Shown: in pieces, positions 9,694 to 18,582 of the stretch
How positions within the stretch are numbered: position 1 is the first letter of the stretch
How the letters are laid out: each line of letters starts with the position of its first letter
Source of the DNA: Sphingomonas sp.
GTDB lineage: Bacteria; Pseudomonadota; Alphaproteobacteria; Sphingomonadales; Sphingomonadaceae
Length of the DNA: 64,000 bases
NCBI RefSeq assembly: GCF_024508665.1
Contig: NZ_JANINP010000002.1
Coordinates: 100,598 to 164,597 of the forward strand
Direction: 5' to 3'
Translations under genes and position numbers: made by a program
Notes under the pieces: generated by a model
The model's database searches: none
What the model was told of the DNA's origin: nothing
What the model saw: only the letters and a program-made list of their open reading frames with translations

Positions 9694-9715
9694 ACGGCGG
9701 CGCATGCGCCGCCGT
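9694..9715 (-). terminator. Rho-independent terminator downstream of gapR
   Basis: Perfect 22-bp palindrome (ACGGCGGCGCATGCGCCGCC plus GT) followed on the minus strand by TTTTCG. It lies 27 bases past the gapR stop. Confidence 0.75.
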
Positions 9716-9742
9716 CCCCGTCATTCGATCGGATCAGCTCGA

Positions 9743-10012
9743 TCAGAGCATGCCCAACGCGTGAAGATAGGTTTCGAGGATCGCCTCTTCCTCCTGATAT
9801 TCCTCGCGCTTCTTCTTGCGGATCGCCAGGATCTTGCGGATCGCCTTGACGTCGTAGCCGCGGCTCTTCGCCTCGGCCATCACGTCCTTGATGTCGTCCG
9901 CGATACCCTTCTTCTCTTCTTCCAGGCGCTCGGCGCGTTCGATCAGCAGCCGCAGCTCGTCCGCCGCGACGCGACCGCCGCCCATGCCTTCACCCCGTTC
10001 TTCGTCAGCCAT
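9743..10012 (-). CDS. gapR: GapR-like nucleoid protein (DUF2312)
   Basis: 89 residues, matching the DUF2312 family. The Caulobacter member GapR is an essential nucleoid-associated protein that encircles overtwisted DNA ahead of forks and RNA polymerase. Visible features are a long helical run [20 protein letters not shown], then [20 protein letters not shown] and the basic patch [14 protein letters not shown], ending [15 protein letters not shown] is placed 5 bases before ATG 10012. A strong terminator follows. Only one copy is present in this window. Confidence 0.9.
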   Translation of the reverse strand: MADEERGEGMGGGRVAADELRLLIERAERLEEEKKGIADDIKDVMAEAKSRGYDVKAIRKILAIRKKKREEYQEEEAILETYLHALGML

Positions 10013-10148
10013 AAGTCCTCACTTTGAGGCGCAGCTCCCCGCCCGCCTGTTTCGAAATGGATTGCGATATCGCATTGGCGCGGCCAGTGCGCTTGCGCCG
10101 CCGTCTAAGCGGTCGATGCCGCGCCCTCAACCGCTATTCGACCGATCG

Positions 10149-10517
10149 TTAGCGATTGGGCTCGGTCATCGAAGGTGGGTCACTTGCTGGGAAGCTTTCG
10201 TCGAGCGCCTCGTCCAGCGCTTCCTCCAGCGCTTCGTTCTTCGCCATGCTCTCGTCCATCCGCCGCAGCTGCTCGGGCGTCGCTTCGGGCTGGCGCGCTT
10301 TCCAGGCATCGTAAGGCTCGCCATAGACGATCTCGCGCGCCTCGGCTTTCGCCAGGCCGGCGGCTTCGCCGACCCAGTCCGAAAGGCAATTGCGGCAGAA
10401 GCCCGCCAGCCCCATCAGGTCGATATTCTGCGCGTCCTCGCGATGCCGGAGCAGGCGCACCAGGCGGCGAAAGGCCGCTGCGGCAGATGCGTCATCGAGT
10501 TGATCGAGCTTATCCAT
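10149..10517 (-). CDS. DUF1244 protein with an acidic C-terminal tail
   Basis: 122 residues from ATG 10517 (MDKLDQLDD). The first ~85 residues are a DUF1244 domain: FRRLVRLLRHREDAQNIDLM, GLAGFCRNCLSDW with two conserved cysteines, and GEPYDAWKARQ. The domain is small, widespread in proteobacteria and of unknown function. An extra tail of ~40 residues (SMAKNEALEEALDEALDESF then PASDPPS) follows; the ESFPASDPP motif is one I recognise as recurring in unrelated short alphaproteobacterial proteins. The gene is divergent from pyk, with 74 bases between the starts. A longer frame to 10643 overlaps pyk and is not credible. Confidence 0.82.
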   Translation of the reverse strand: MDKLDQLDDASAAAAFRRLVRLLRHREDAQNIDLMGLAGFCRNCLSDWVGEAAGLAKAEAREIVYGEPYDAWKARQPEATPEQLRRMDESMAKNEALEEALDEALDESFPASDPPSMTEPNR

Positions 10518-10591
10518 TATACGCTCCACGGTTGATCCATCGGAGATAGGCACTAGAGCCACCGCTCGACAAGCAGAGGAACCTCCCCAGG

Positions 10592-12046
10592 ATGACCAAG
10601 GCCATCGCTCCTCGCTCGCGCAAAGTCCGTGTCCTCGCGACATTGGGCCCGGCGAGCAACACGCCCGAAATGATCGCCAAGCTGTTCGAAGCCGGTGCCG
10701 ACGCCTTCCGCGTCAATATGAGCCATGGCGACCAGGCGTCGAAGGTCGGCGTGATCGAGGCGATCCGCGGGCTGGAAAAGAAATATGGCCGGCCGACCAC
10801 GATCCTGGCCGACCTGCAGGGCCCCAAATTGCGCGTCGGCAAGTTCGCCGAGGGACGCGTCGAGCTCAAGACCGATTCGATGTTCGTGCTCGACCGCGAC
10901 AAGACTCCGGGCGACGCGCGGCGCGTCGAGCTGCCGCACAAGGAAATCTTCGAGGCGATGGAGGCCGGCGCGCGGCTGTTGCTCGACGACGGCAAATTGG
11001 TGCTGCGCGTGATCGAGCATGACGACAAGCGCATCGTCACCAATGTCGAGGTCGGCGGCCCCTTGAGCAACAACAAGGGCCTCAACGTCCCCGACGTACT
11101 CGTGCCGATGGCGGCACTGACCGCGAAGGACCGCAGCGACCTGGCCTTTGCCGTCGATCAGGGCGTCGACTGGATCGCACTCAGCTTCGTGCAGCGGCCC
11201 GACGATCTGTGGGAAGCGCGCAAGCTGATCGGCGGGAAGGCGGCGCTGCTCGCCAAGATCGAGAAGCCGGCGGCGATCGAGCGGCTCGAGGAAATCATCG
11301 AAGCGTGCGACGGCGTGATGGTGGCACGCGGCGACCTGGGCGTCGAATTGCCGCCGCAGACCGTGCCGCCGCTGCAGAAGCGGATCGTCGAGAGCGCGCG
11401 GCGCCAGGGCAAGCCCGTGGTGGTCGCGACCCAGATGCTCGAATCGATGATCGAATCGCCGTCGCCAACCCGCGCCGAGGTCTCCGACGTCGCTACCGCC
11501 ATCTATGACGGCGCCGATGCGATCATGCTGTCGGCCGAATCAGCGGCGGGCAAATGGCCGATCGAATCGGTCGCGATGATGAACGCGATCGGGGAAGCGG
11601 TCGAAAGCGATCCGGCGCATGGCGACCGTATCCACTTCACCGTGATCCGCTCGGACCCGACCACCGCCGACGCGCTGTCCGAATCGGCCAAGAACATCGC
11701 GCGGACGATCGATGCGAAGGCGATCGTCTGCTTCACCAGTTCCGGCTCGACGGCGCGGCGTATCGCGCGCGAGCGGCCGGCAGTGCCGATCATGGTGCTG
11801 ACACCGAAGATGGAGACGGCGCGGCGATCAGGGCTGCTCTGGGGCGCCTATGCCGTCCACACCCGCGACGTCGATTCGTTCGAGGAGATGGTCGCCAAGG
11901 CCAAGCGCATGGTGCTCCGCCATCATCTCGCCGAAGCGGGCGATCGCGTGATCGTGATGGCCGGCGTACCGTTCAAGACGCCGGGATCGACCAACGTGCT
12001 CCACGTCGTGCGGATCATCGGCGACGAGTTGAAGGGGTATAGTTGA
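10592..12046 (+). CDS. pyk: Pyruvate kinase
   Basis: Glycolytic enzyme converting phosphoenolpyruvate and ADP to pyruvate and ATP; 484 residues. KVRVLATLGPASNTPEMI at the N-terminus, the K+/substrate motif FRVNMSHG near 36-43, ILADLQGPKLRVG near 70-82, the active-site signature LLAKIEKPAAIERLEEII near 218-235, and MVARGDLGVELP and ATQMLESMI further on. The C-terminal allosteric-like domain is present (ICFTSSGSTARRIARERP). Divergent from the DUF1244 gene. Confidence 0.98.
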   Translation: MTKAIAPRSRKVRVLATLGPASNTPEMIAKLFEAGADAFRVNMSHGDQASKVGVIEAIRGLEKKYGRPTTILADLQGPKLRVGKFAEGRVELKTDSMFVLDRDKTPGDARRVELPHKEIFEAMEAGARLLLDDGKLVLRVIEHDDKRIVTNVEVGGPLSNNKGLNVPDVLVPMAALTAKDRSDLAFAVDQGVDWIALSFVQRPDDLWEARKLIGGKAALLAKIEKPAAIERLEEIIEACDGVMVARGDLGVELPPQTVPPLQKRIVESARRQGKPVVVATQMLESMIESPSPTRAEVSDVATAIYDGADAIMLSAESAAGKWPIESVAMMNAIGEAVESDPAHGDRIHFTVIRSDPTTADALSESAKNIARTIDAKAIVCFTSSGSTARRIARERPAVPIMVLTPKMETARRSGLLWGAYAVHTRDVDSFEEMVAKAKRMVLRHHLAEAGDRVIVMAGVPFKTPGSTNVLHVVRIIGDELKGYS

Positions 12047-12058
12047 GCTTCGCCTTAC

Positions 12059-12157
12059 TAAGCCCCTCCCCTTTAGGGGAGGGGTTGGGGTGGGGGAGTG
12101 CCCCAAGCCAATCGCCTGTGGAGAGCCCCCACCCCAACCTCTCCCCAGAAGGGGTTT
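12059..12157. repeat. Type B intergenic palindromic repeat, copy 1
   Basis: About 100 bp, starting 12 bases beyond the pyk stop. It opens with the hairpin CCCCTCCCC-TTTA-GGGGAGGGG (12063-12084), continues TTGGGGTGGGG, and is mirrored by CCCCACCCCAACC and a degenerate end hairpin. Architecture (end hairpins plus inverted G/C arms) matches the larger copy at 18414-18576. It could serve as a pyk terminator, but there is no T-run. Bases 12158-12280, up to rpmJ, hold nothing I recognise. Confidence 0.7.
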
Positions 12158-12280
12158 GAGCTCGGTATGGCACAAACGCGAAGAACGCCCGATCTCGTCG
12201 ATCAGGCGCTCATCAGGAACTCGAGGTTCCGGTCGTCAACCTGCCTACGCCGGTAACGGCGGCGGCAGAGTGTCCGCAGC

Positions 12281-12406
12281 TTAGCCCTGGCGGGCCTTGA
12301 AGCGGCGGTTGGTCTTGTTGATGACGTAGGTGCGGCCACGGCGGCGGATCACGCGATTGTCGCGATGCCGGTCCTTGAGCGACTTCAGTGAATTGCGGAT
12401 CTTCAT
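12281..12406 (-). CDS. rpmJ: 50S ribosomal protein L36 (type B, zinc-free)
   Basis: 41 residues: [20 protein letters not shown] then [20 protein letters not shown] and G. This is the long, cysteine-free form of L36 (RpmJ2/YkgO-like) typical of alphaproteobacteria; the four zinc-ligand residues of the short form are absent. The start is ATG 12406 and the stop TAA 12281-12283. It stands alone rather than in the spc operon. An overlapping longer frame in another phase is a shadow. Confidence 0.95.
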   Translation of the reverse strand: MKIRNSLKSLKDRHRDNRVIRRRGRTYVINKTNRRFKARQG

Positions 12407-12551
12407 GATCGATTCGCTTCTTTAAATTGCTGTGAAACTGGAAGCCGCGCCGCCTATAGTGGGGGTTGCCCGAAGTCAACCCACGGGCAGGGAAAACCGG
12501 CTACGTCTTATGAGCGACATACCTGTCGAACGCGATGGTGGAGAAGAGTGA

Positions 12552-13148
12552 ATGCGTAGAGCGATCCTGCTGACGGCAGCCCTGATGGTGACGGGGTGCG
12601 CGACCGCGCCTGCCTCCTTCCCCACCGAAGTGACTCGCTACCGCGCCGATGAAGTCGGCCGTGGCACTATCGCGCTGATGCCCGACGAAGGCATCGACAA
12701 CGGCCCGGAATATCAGGTCTATGCCCTGGCAGTCGGCGATGCGCTGACCAAGCAGGGTTATACCTTGGTCCCCGACGGCTCGAAAAGCGTCTATGTCGCC
12801 AAGATCGGTTTCCATACCGAGGCGCGTCCGGTGCGAGAGCGCTCGCCCTTCAGCATCGGCCTGGGCGGCGGCACGTGGAGCGGCAATCGCGATGGCGGAG
12901 GCGTCGGGCTGGGCGGCGGCGTCTCCTTCCCGATCGGCCGCGGCCGTGATCGCGAGGACGCGCTCAGCATGCTGTCGGTCAAGATCAACCAGCGCCAAGG
13001 CGATCTCGGTGTCTGGGAAGGGCGCGCCCAGTCGCGCGCGATCGGGGTCGTCGGCAATGCGGTAGCGGACAAGCTCGCCCCCAAATTGGCGGCCGCTTTG
13101 TTCACCGGGTTCCCAGGGGAGTCGGGCCGGACTATCGAGGTCAAATGA
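12552..13148 (+). CDS. DUF4136-like lipoprotein
   Basis: 198 residues. N-terminal signal MRRAILLTAALMVTGCATAP with a lipobox (VTGC) predicts a lipid-anchored envelope protein. The body contains YALAVGDALTKQGYTLVPD and a Gly-rich region (LGGGTWSGN, GLGGGVSFPIG) near 100-125, then DLGVWEGRAQSRA, resembling DUF4136 lipoproteins. Function is unknown. The stop overlaps the start of the downstream carboxypeptidase (ATGA at 13145), so the two are co-translated. GGAGAAGAG lies upstream of the ATG. Confidence 0.72.
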   Translation: MRRAILLTAALMVTGCATAPASFPTEVTRYRADEVGRGTIALMPDEGIDNGPEYQVYALAVGDALTKQGYTLVPDGSKSVYVAKIGFHTEARPVRERSPFSIGLGGGTWSGNRDGGGVGLGGGVSFPIGRGRDREDALSMLSVKINQRQGDLGVWEGRAQSRAIGVVGNAVADKLAPKLAAALFTGFPGESGRTIEVK

Positions 13149-14263
13149 CCGACACCCTTCCTGCCATCACCGCCGCGTTCGACGGCGGCAATATCCGCGT
13201 CGTCGAGATCCAGGGCGACCGCGTCGACCTGGAGATCGCCAAGGACCATCTGTCCGATTTCTACCAATGGTTCTCGTTCCGCGTCGCCAATGCGGCCGGG
13301 CGCAAGCTGACCTTTCGCATCCTCAATGCGGGCAAGTCGGCTTATCCGTTCGGCTGGCCGGGCTACAAGGCGCGCGCCTCGACCGACCGCGTCCAGTGGC
13401 GGATGATTCCGACGCGCTATGACAACGGCGTGCTCGAATTCGACTGGCAGTCAGACTCGCAGGTCGCCTGGTTCGCCTATTTCGCGCCCTATACGATGGA
13501 GCGGCACGAGGACCTCATCGCCGAATATGCCGCCAAGCCCGGTGTGACCCACCGCGAGCTCGGCCACACGCTCGACGGTCGCGCAATGGACCTGCTGACG
13601 ATCGGATCGGGCGACAAACCTGTGTGGCTCTATGCGCGCCAGCACCCCGGCGAGAGCATGGCCGAATGGTGGATGGAAGGCGCGCTGGAATGGCTGACCA
13701 GCCCTGCAGCCGACGACGTGAAGGCAAAGTGCACCTTTTACGTCGTGCCCAACATGAATCCCGACGGCTCGTTCCGCGGGCATCTTCGGACCAACGCCGC
13801 GGGCATCAACCTCAACCGCGAATGGCACGAGCCGTCGATGGAGAAGAGCCCCGAGGTCAAACTGGTTCGCGACGAGATGGACCGCACCGGGGTCAAGCTG
13901 GCGATGGACGTCCATGGCGACGAAGCGATCCCGGCCAATTTCCTGGCCGGCTATGAAGGCATCCCCAGCTGGACCGACGCGTTCGGCGAGAAATTCTACG
14001 ATTTCGGCCGCCGCCTGGCGGCGCGCACCCCAGAGTTCCAGACCGAACAGGGTTATGAGAAATCAGCCCCGGGCAAGGCCAATCTGACCATGTCGACCAA
14101 CCAACTCGCCGAGCGGTTCGGCGCGGTGTCGATGACGCTCGAAATGCCGTTCAAGGATCACGACCCCAATCCCGATCCCGAATTCGGCTGGTCGCCGGAT
14201 CGCTGCAAGGTGCTGGCGGTCGCGTGCCTGGAGACAATCGCCGAGGTGATCGACGGGATCTGA
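13145..14263 (+). CDS. M14-family zinc carboxypeptidase (cytosolic CCP-like)
   Basis: 372 residues without a signal peptide. An N-terminal beta-rich domain of ~120 residues (WFSFRVANAAGRKLTFRI, ARASTDRVQWRMIPTRYD) precedes the peptidase domain, the layout of cytosolic carboxypeptidase (CCP/AGBL-like) M14 enzymes. Zinc ligands are HPGES (near 162) and the His of MDVHGDE (near 259); substrate-binding INLNREW and catalytic Glu in SMTLEMPF are present. Eukaryotic relatives remove glutamates; bacterial substrates are unknown. Coupled to the upstream lipoprotein. Confidence 0.9.
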   Translation: MTDTLPAITAAFDGGNIRVVEIQGDRVDLEIAKDHLSDFYQWFSFRVANAAGRKLTFRILNAGKSAYPFGWPGYKARASTDRVQWRMIPTRYDNGVLEFDWQSDSQVAWFAYFAPYTMERHEDLIAEYAAKPGVTHRELGHTLDGRAMDLLTIGSGDKPVWLYARQHPGESMAEWWMEGALEWLTSPAADDVKAKCTFYVVPNMNPDGSFRGHLRTNAAGINLNREWHEPSMEKSPEVKLVRDEMDRTGVKLAMDVHGDEAIPANFLAGYEGIPSWTDAFGEKFYDFGRRLAARTPEFQTEQGYEKSAPGKANLTMSTNQLAERFGAVSMTLEMPFKDHDPNPDPEFGWSPDRCKVLAVACLETIAEVIDGI

Positions 14264-14302
14264 TCGCAGGACGGCGCAGGCGGGGGCCGGTGCCCTCGCC
14301 CG

Positions 14303-15034
14303 CTAGCCGAATAGTTCCGCGAGGAAGTCGCTGGCCGCTTTCCAGCTGCGGCGGTCGGCACGCTCCTCATAGGCAACACCCGGACGAACCGGCGGAGCGC
14401 CCTTGCGATCCATGTCGGTGAAGGCGTGGCCGGCGGTGCCGTAAGCGTGGATTTGCCAATCCGCCTCGCCCTCGCTCAATTCCTTGCCGAGCGCGACCAT
14501 GACATCGGGCGGCGCGATCGGGTCTTCCCAGCCATGGCAGACCAGGATCTTGGCCTTGATCGGCGTCACGCTGGCATAATCCGGCCTGTCGTAGACGCCG
14601 TGGAACGACACCACGCCCAGCACATCGAGCCCGGCGCGCGCCACGTCGAGCGCGCATTTCCCGCCGAAGCAATAGCCGTAGACCGCGGTCCTCGCCGGAT
14701 CGACCAGCTGGAAGCCCTTGAGCACGTCGAGCGATGCCTTCAGCCGGTCGCGCAGCAGTCCGCGATCGGCATTGAGCTCGTTCATATATTCGGCCGGATT
14801 TTCCGAGGTGAAGGTCTTGCGCCGCCCCTGCCCGAACACGTCGGCGACGAAGCCGACATAGCCGAGCTTGGCGATATTCTCGGCCGTGACGCTGTCCGAT
14901 TCCTTTGCGCCGAGCACGTTGGGGACGACCATCACGCCCGGCCGGGCGGTTTCGACCTCGTCGTCATAGGCGAACACGCCTTCGAACGGGCCGCCGGGGC
15001 CGTCATACACCATGGTCTGCCGCACGATCGCCAT
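14303..15034 (-). CDS. Dienelactone hydrolase-family protein
   Basis: 243 residues from the ATG at 15034 (MAIVRQTMVYDGP, with GGAGAG upstream). Alpha/beta hydrolase of the dienelactone hydrolase family: nucleophile Cys in YGYCFGGKCALDVA (near 120), acid Asp in CHGWEDPIAPP (near 170) and His in GTAGHAFTD (near 202). Members hydrolyse lactones or esters in aromatic catabolism, but many family genes lie outside such pathways, as here. It is divergent from gpmA, with 74 bases between starts. Confidence 0.9.
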   Translation of the reverse strand: MAIVRQTMVYDGPGGPFEGVFAYDDEVETARPGVMVVPNVLGAKESDSVTAENIAKLGYVGFVADVFGQGRRKTFTSENPAEYMNELNADRGLLRDRLKASLDVLKGFQLVDPARTAVYGYCFGGKCALDVARAGLDVLGVVSFHGVYDRPDYASVTPIKAKILVCHGWEDPIAPPDVMVALGKELSEGEADWQIHAYGTAGHAFTDMDRKGAPPVRPGVAYEERADRRSWKAASDFLAELFG

Positions 15035-15108
15035 GACTCGCTCTCCAGGTTTGCCGTTGCGGTCCGAAGCGCTACAGAGCCGCCCGATCCCCCGCAAGGA
15101 GTAGCTTC

Positions 15109-15795
15109 GTGCCCATGCTCGTCCTGATCCGCCACGGCCAGTCGGCCTGGAACCTCGAAAACCGCTTCACCGGCTGGTGGGATGTCGACGTGACCGAAAA
15201 GGGCGCCGAGGAAGCCCGGCTGGCGGGCGAGTTGATGTCGGCCAAGGGCCTCGATTTCGACATGTGCTTCACCTCGCTTCAGACACGCGCGATCAAGACG
15301 CTCAACCTCGCGCTCGAGGCGATGGGGCGACTGTGGCTCCCGGTCGAGAAGGACTGGCGGCTGAACGAGCGCCATTATGGCGGGCTGACCGGGCTCAACA
15401 AGGCGGAGACCGCGGCCAAGCATGGCGACGAACAGGTCCATATCTGGCGCCGCAGCTTCGATATCCCGCCGCCGCCGCTCGAGCCGGGCAGCGAATATGA
15501 TCTGTCCAAGGATCGCCGCTACGCCGGCATCGCCATTCCGAACACGGAGAGCCTGAAGGACACGATCGCGCGCGTCCTGCCCTATTGGGACGGACGCATC
15601 GCCCCCGCGCTCAAGCAGGGGCAGCGCGTGCTGATCTCCGCGCACGGCAATTCGTTGCGCGCGCTGGTCAAGCATCTGTCGAACATTCCCGATGACGAGA
15701 TCACCGGGCTGGAAATCCCGACCGGCCAGCCGATCGTCTATCAGCTCGACGACCAGCTCAACGCCATCGATCGCTATTATCTGAGCGAGCGCTAG
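15109..15795 (+). CDS. gpmA: 2,3-bisphosphoglycerate-dependent phosphoglycerate mutase
   Basis: Glycolytic interconversion of 3- and 2-phosphoglycerate; 228 residues. Phosphohistidine motif [20 protein letters not shown], then [14 protein letters not shown], and the second His in [17 protein letters not shown]. The GTG at 15109 is chosen because AAGGAG lies 8 bases upstream; an ATG two codons later is further from it. Divergent from the dienelactone hydrolase gene. Confidence 0.96.
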   Translation: MPMLVLIRHGQSAWNLENRFTGWWDVDVTEKGAEEARLAGELMSAKGLDFDMCFTSLQTRAIKTLNLALEAMGRLWLPVEKDWRLNERHYGGLTGLNKAETAAKHGDEQVHIWRRSFDIPPPPLEPGSEYDLSKDRRYAGIAIPNTESLKDTIARVLPYWDGRIAPALKQGQRVLISAHGNSLRALVKHLSNIPDDEITGLEIPTGQPIVYQLDDQLNAIDRYYLSER

Positions 15796-15866
15796 GCGGG
15801 GCGCATCCGTCCAATAACTTTCCGGCGGGAAGGCGCAGCCCGTTCCTTTCCGAAGGTAGAATCGCC

Positions 15867-16139
15867 ATGCCGCAATTCGTGATTGAACGGGACATGCCGG
15901 GAATTGGCGGGGCCAGCGCCGCCGAGCTCAAGGGCGCGTCGCAGACCTCGTGCAATGTGCTCCGGAACCTCGGCCCGGATATCCAATGGGTCCACAGCTA
16001 TGTCACCGACGACAAGATCTATTGTATCTATCGCGCGCCATCGGCCGACCTGATCCGTCAGCATGCCGAAACCGCGGGCTTCCCGGCCAATTCGATCGCC
16101 GAGGTGCGCAACGTGATCGATCCGACCACCGCCGACTAA
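15867..16139 (+). CDS. DUF4242 small protein
   Basis: 90 residues with the DUF4242 pattern: FVIERDMPGIGGASAAELKG at the N-terminus, then CNVLRNLGPDIQWVHSYVTD, KIYCIYRAPSADLIRQHAE and PANSIAEVRNVIDPTTAD. A Streptomyces member binds nickel; no function is assigned to the proteobacterial ones. No signal peptide. It may share a transcript with gpmA (71 bases upstream). Confidence 0.82.
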   Translation: MPQFVIERDMPGIGGASAAELKGASQTSCNVLRNLGPDIQWVHSYVTDDKIYCIYRAPSADLIRQHAETAGFPANSIAEVRNVIDPTTAD

Positions 16140-16229
16140 CGGCCGTCGTTTGAAGGGATCGACAGCCGCCGACGCGCGTTTCTTTTGGGATTTCCATAAT
16201 CGGGCGGTCGCCCGAACGGAGAAAATCGG

Positions 16230-16808
16230 ATGCGCGCAGGCAATGATAGGATGCGACGAACAGTAATTGCGGGGATCGGCATGGCCGGCGCCATGCTGCT
16301 GCCATACGTGACTATGGCGCAGAGCACGGCACCAGCCGCTCCCGTTACCACCACCGCGCCGACGGCCGCTGATCCCGCGCCGCAATCGACGCGTGACGAA
16401 AAGCGCAAAGAGACGATCGACGATACCAAGGATGTGGTCAGCCAGCCGGCAAAGGATGTCGGCATCGCCAAGACCAAGATCCCGCCATCATTGGTTGAGG
16501 CATCGGAAGCGCCCTACTCGCTCGCCGGCCTCAGGACCTGCCGTCAGATCGCCGATGCAGTGCGTGTGCTCGATGCTGCGCTCGGCCCGGATTACAGCGC
16601 GGGTGGCCCCAACAACAAGATGAGCGTAGGCAAGGCGGCGGGCGGCGCGGTGGTCAATTCGCTGATCCCGTTCCGCGGCGTGGTGCGCGAAGTCTCGGGC
16701 GCGGCCGCCGCCGACCGCCGCCTCGCCGCGGCGACGCAGGCCGGTTTCGCCCGACGCGGTTTCCTGCGCGGCGTGCATCAGACACGCGGCTGCAAAGAGG
16801 CGCTGTAG
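16230..16808 (+). CDS. Secreted hypothetical protein
   Basis: 192 residues; not recognised. Signal peptide up to MAQ near residue 31 (IAGIGMAGAMLLPYVTMAQS). A Thr/Ala/Pro-rich linker (~32-55) and a charged helix (RDEKRKETIDDTKDVV) follow. The C-terminal part has two cysteines, in LRTCRQIADAVRVLD and at RGCKEAL, and a Gly-rich hydrophobic stretch (GKAAGGAVVNSLIPFRGVVR) that could associate with membrane. GGAG lies 8 bases upstream of the ATG. Probably periplasmic. Confidence 0.65.
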   Translation: MRAGNDRMRRTVIAGIGMAGAMLLPYVTMAQSTAPAAPVTTTAPTAADPAPQSTRDEKRKETIDDTKDVVSQPAKDVGIAKTKIPPSLVEASEAPYSLAGLRTCRQIADAVRVLDAALGPDYSAGGPNNKMSVGKAAGGAVVNSLIPFRGVVREVSGAAAADRRLAAATQAGFARRGFLRGVHQTRGCKEAL

Positions 16809-16863
16809 ACGCGCTTAAGCACGGACGGTTGCCCTGCATCGCCCCCTTGGCTAGGGGCGGCGG

Positions 16864-17343
16864 ATGCAACCGCTCGTCGGCATCATCATGGGCTCGACTT
16901 CCGACTGGGAGACGATGCGTCATGCCGCCGAAAAGCTGGAAGAACTCGGTGTGCCGCATGAGACCAAGGTGGTCAGCGCGCACCGCACGCCGCAGCGGCT
17001 CTACGATTATGCCACCAGTGCGGCCGATCGCGGGTTGAAGGTGATTATCGCCGGTGCCGGCGGTGCCGCGCATCTGCCGGGTATGGCGGCGTCGATGACG
17101 CATCTGCCTGTGCTCGGCGTGCCGGTAGAGTCGAAGGCGCTGAAGGGCGTCGATAGCCTCTATTCGATCGTCCAGATGCCGGGCGGCATACCGGTCGGCA
17201 CATTGGCGATCGGCAAGGCGGGAGCGATCAATGCCGGACTGCTCGCCGCGGCGATCCTGGCGACCAGCGATGAGGCGCTGGCCGATCGGCTCAAGGCGTG
17301 GCGCGCGCAACAGACCGACGGCGTGGCGATCGATCCCGAATGA
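16864..17343 (+). CDS. purE: N5-carboxyaminoimidazole ribonucleotide mutase
   Basis: Class I PurE of purine biosynthesis, 159 residues. [18 protein letters not shown] near 6-23, [15 protein letters not shown] near 39-53 with the active-site His, [14 protein letters not shown] near 67-80 and the substrate loop [20 protein letters not shown]. The stop overlaps the purK start (ATGA), the usual purEK arrangement. Confidence 0.98.
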   Translation: MQPLVGIIMGSTSDWETMRHAAEKLEELGVPHETKVVSAHRTPQRLYDYATSAADRGLKVIIAGAGGAAHLPGMAASMTHLPVLGVPVESKALKGVDSLYSIVQMPGGIPVGTLAIGKAGAINAGLLAAAILATSDEALADRLKAWRAQQTDGVAIDPE

Positions 17344-18413
17344 CCCTGCTTCCCCCCGGTTCGACGATCGGCATCCTGGGCGGCGGCCAGCTCGGGCGCA
17401 TGCTGGCGTCGGCCGCGGCGGAACTCGGCTATCACACCCACATCCTCGCCCCCGACGCCGAAAGCGTCGCGGCGCAGACCGCGTCCAGTTTCACCCGCGC
17501 CGATTATCACAGCCGCATCGTGCTCGATGAGATGGCGGCACGCTGCGACGTCGTGACCTACGAATTCGAGAATATCGCCATCGAGCCGGTCACGTACCTG
17601 TCCACCCAGGTACCGGTCCATCCCGCGCCCCAGGCGCTCGGCATTGCCCAGGACCGCGCCAACGAGAAGGCATTCGTCGATACGATCGGCGGGCGCACCG
17701 CGCCATGGCGGCGCGTCGCCAGCCTCGACGAGCTCCATGCCGCGATCGACGAGATCGGAACACCGGCGATCCTCAAGACATTGCGGCTCGGCTATGACGG
17801 CAAGGGGCAGGTGCGGATCGCGACGCGCGACGCGGCCGAGGCGGCGTGGAGCGATATCGGCCAGCGCCCGGCGATCCTCGAAGGCTTCGTCGAGTTCAGC
17901 CACGAATTCTCGATCATCCTCGCGCGCGGGCATGACGGGTCGATGGTCAGCTATCCGCCGCCGTGGAACGAGCATAAGGACGGAATCCTCGCGCGATCCT
18001 CTCTGCCGGCGCCGGCGGAAATCGCCAATCAATGGGGAGTCGCCGCGGCGCTGACCGGCCGGATCGCCGACCAGCTCAATTATGTCGGCGTGATCGCCTG
18101 CGAATTCTTCGCCACCGCCGAGGGGCCGGTGTTCAACGAAATGGCGCCGCGTGTGCACAATTCGGGGCATTGGACGATCGAGGGCGCGGTTTGCTCGCAA
18201 TTCGAGAACCACATCCGCGCGATCTGCGGCCTGCCCCTGGGCGACACCGCATTGACCGCGCCCGCGGTCGAGATGGTCAATCTGATCGGCGCCGAGGCGG
18301 ACGATTGGCTGACGATCCTGGCCGAGCCGGGCGCGCATCTTCACCTCTACGGCAAGGGCAGTGCTCGGCCGGGAAGGAAGATGGGGCACGTGACGCGGAT
18401 GAAGCGGGACTGA
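17340..18413 (+). CDS. purK: N5-carboxyaminoimidazole ribonucleotide synthase
   Basis: ATP-grasp enzyme making N5-CAIR from AIR, bicarbonate and ATP; 357 residues. The start is the ATG inside the purE stop (17340). The N-terminus [20 protein letters not shown], then [18 protein letters not shown]-grasp signatures [14 protein letters not shown] near 142-155 and [20 protein letters not shown] near 255-274. It ends directly at the repeat 18414-18576. Confidence 0.98.
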   Translation: MTLLPPGSTIGILGGGQLGRMLASAAAELGYHTHILAPDAESVAAQTASSFTRADYHSRIVLDEMAARCDVVTYEFENIAIEPVTYLSTQVPVHPAPQALGIAQDRANEKAFVDTIGGRTAPWRRVASLDELHAAIDEIGTPAILKTLRLGYDGKGQVRIATRDAAEAAWSDIGQRPAILEGFVEFSHEFSIILARGHDGSMVSYPPPWNEHKDGILARSSLPAPAEIANQWGVAAALTGRIADQLNYVGVIACEFFATAEGPVFNEMAPRVHNSGHWTIEGAVCSQFENHIRAICGLPLGDTALTAPAVEMVNLIGAEADDWLTILAEPGAHLHLYGKGSARPGRKMGHVTRMKRD

Positions 18414-18576
18414 CTAATTCCTCCCCGTTTACGGGGAGGGGGACCGCGCGACGCAGTCGCGTGGTGGAGGGGGCCCGCGACAAACGAGCAATCGTCGAGG
18501 CGGTTGCCGGTGGAGAGCCCCCTCCACCAAGCCGCTTCGCGCCTTGGTCCCCCTCCCCGTCCCGGGGAGGAATTAG
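18414..18576. repeat. Type B intergenic palindromic repeat, copy 2
   Basis: 163 bp bounded by perfect 14-bp inverted termini (CTAATTCCTCCCCG and CGGGGAGGAATTAG). Inside are end hairpins of CTCCCCG-type, side hairpins (CGCGACGCAGTCGCG near 18446; GCCGCTTCGCG near 18531) and inverted arms GGTGGAGGGGGC and CCCCCTCCACC. It starts on the base after the purK stop and ends 6 bases before the stop of the convergent hydrolase, so it fills the whole gap and probably acts as a two-way terminator. Confidence 0.85.
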
Positions 18577-18582
18577 GTAGTC

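Noticed and set aside
12213..12479. Minus-strand frame of 88 codons over rpmJ
   Set aside because: It is a phase-shifted reading of the L36 gene; the 41-residue L36 frame is fully conserved.
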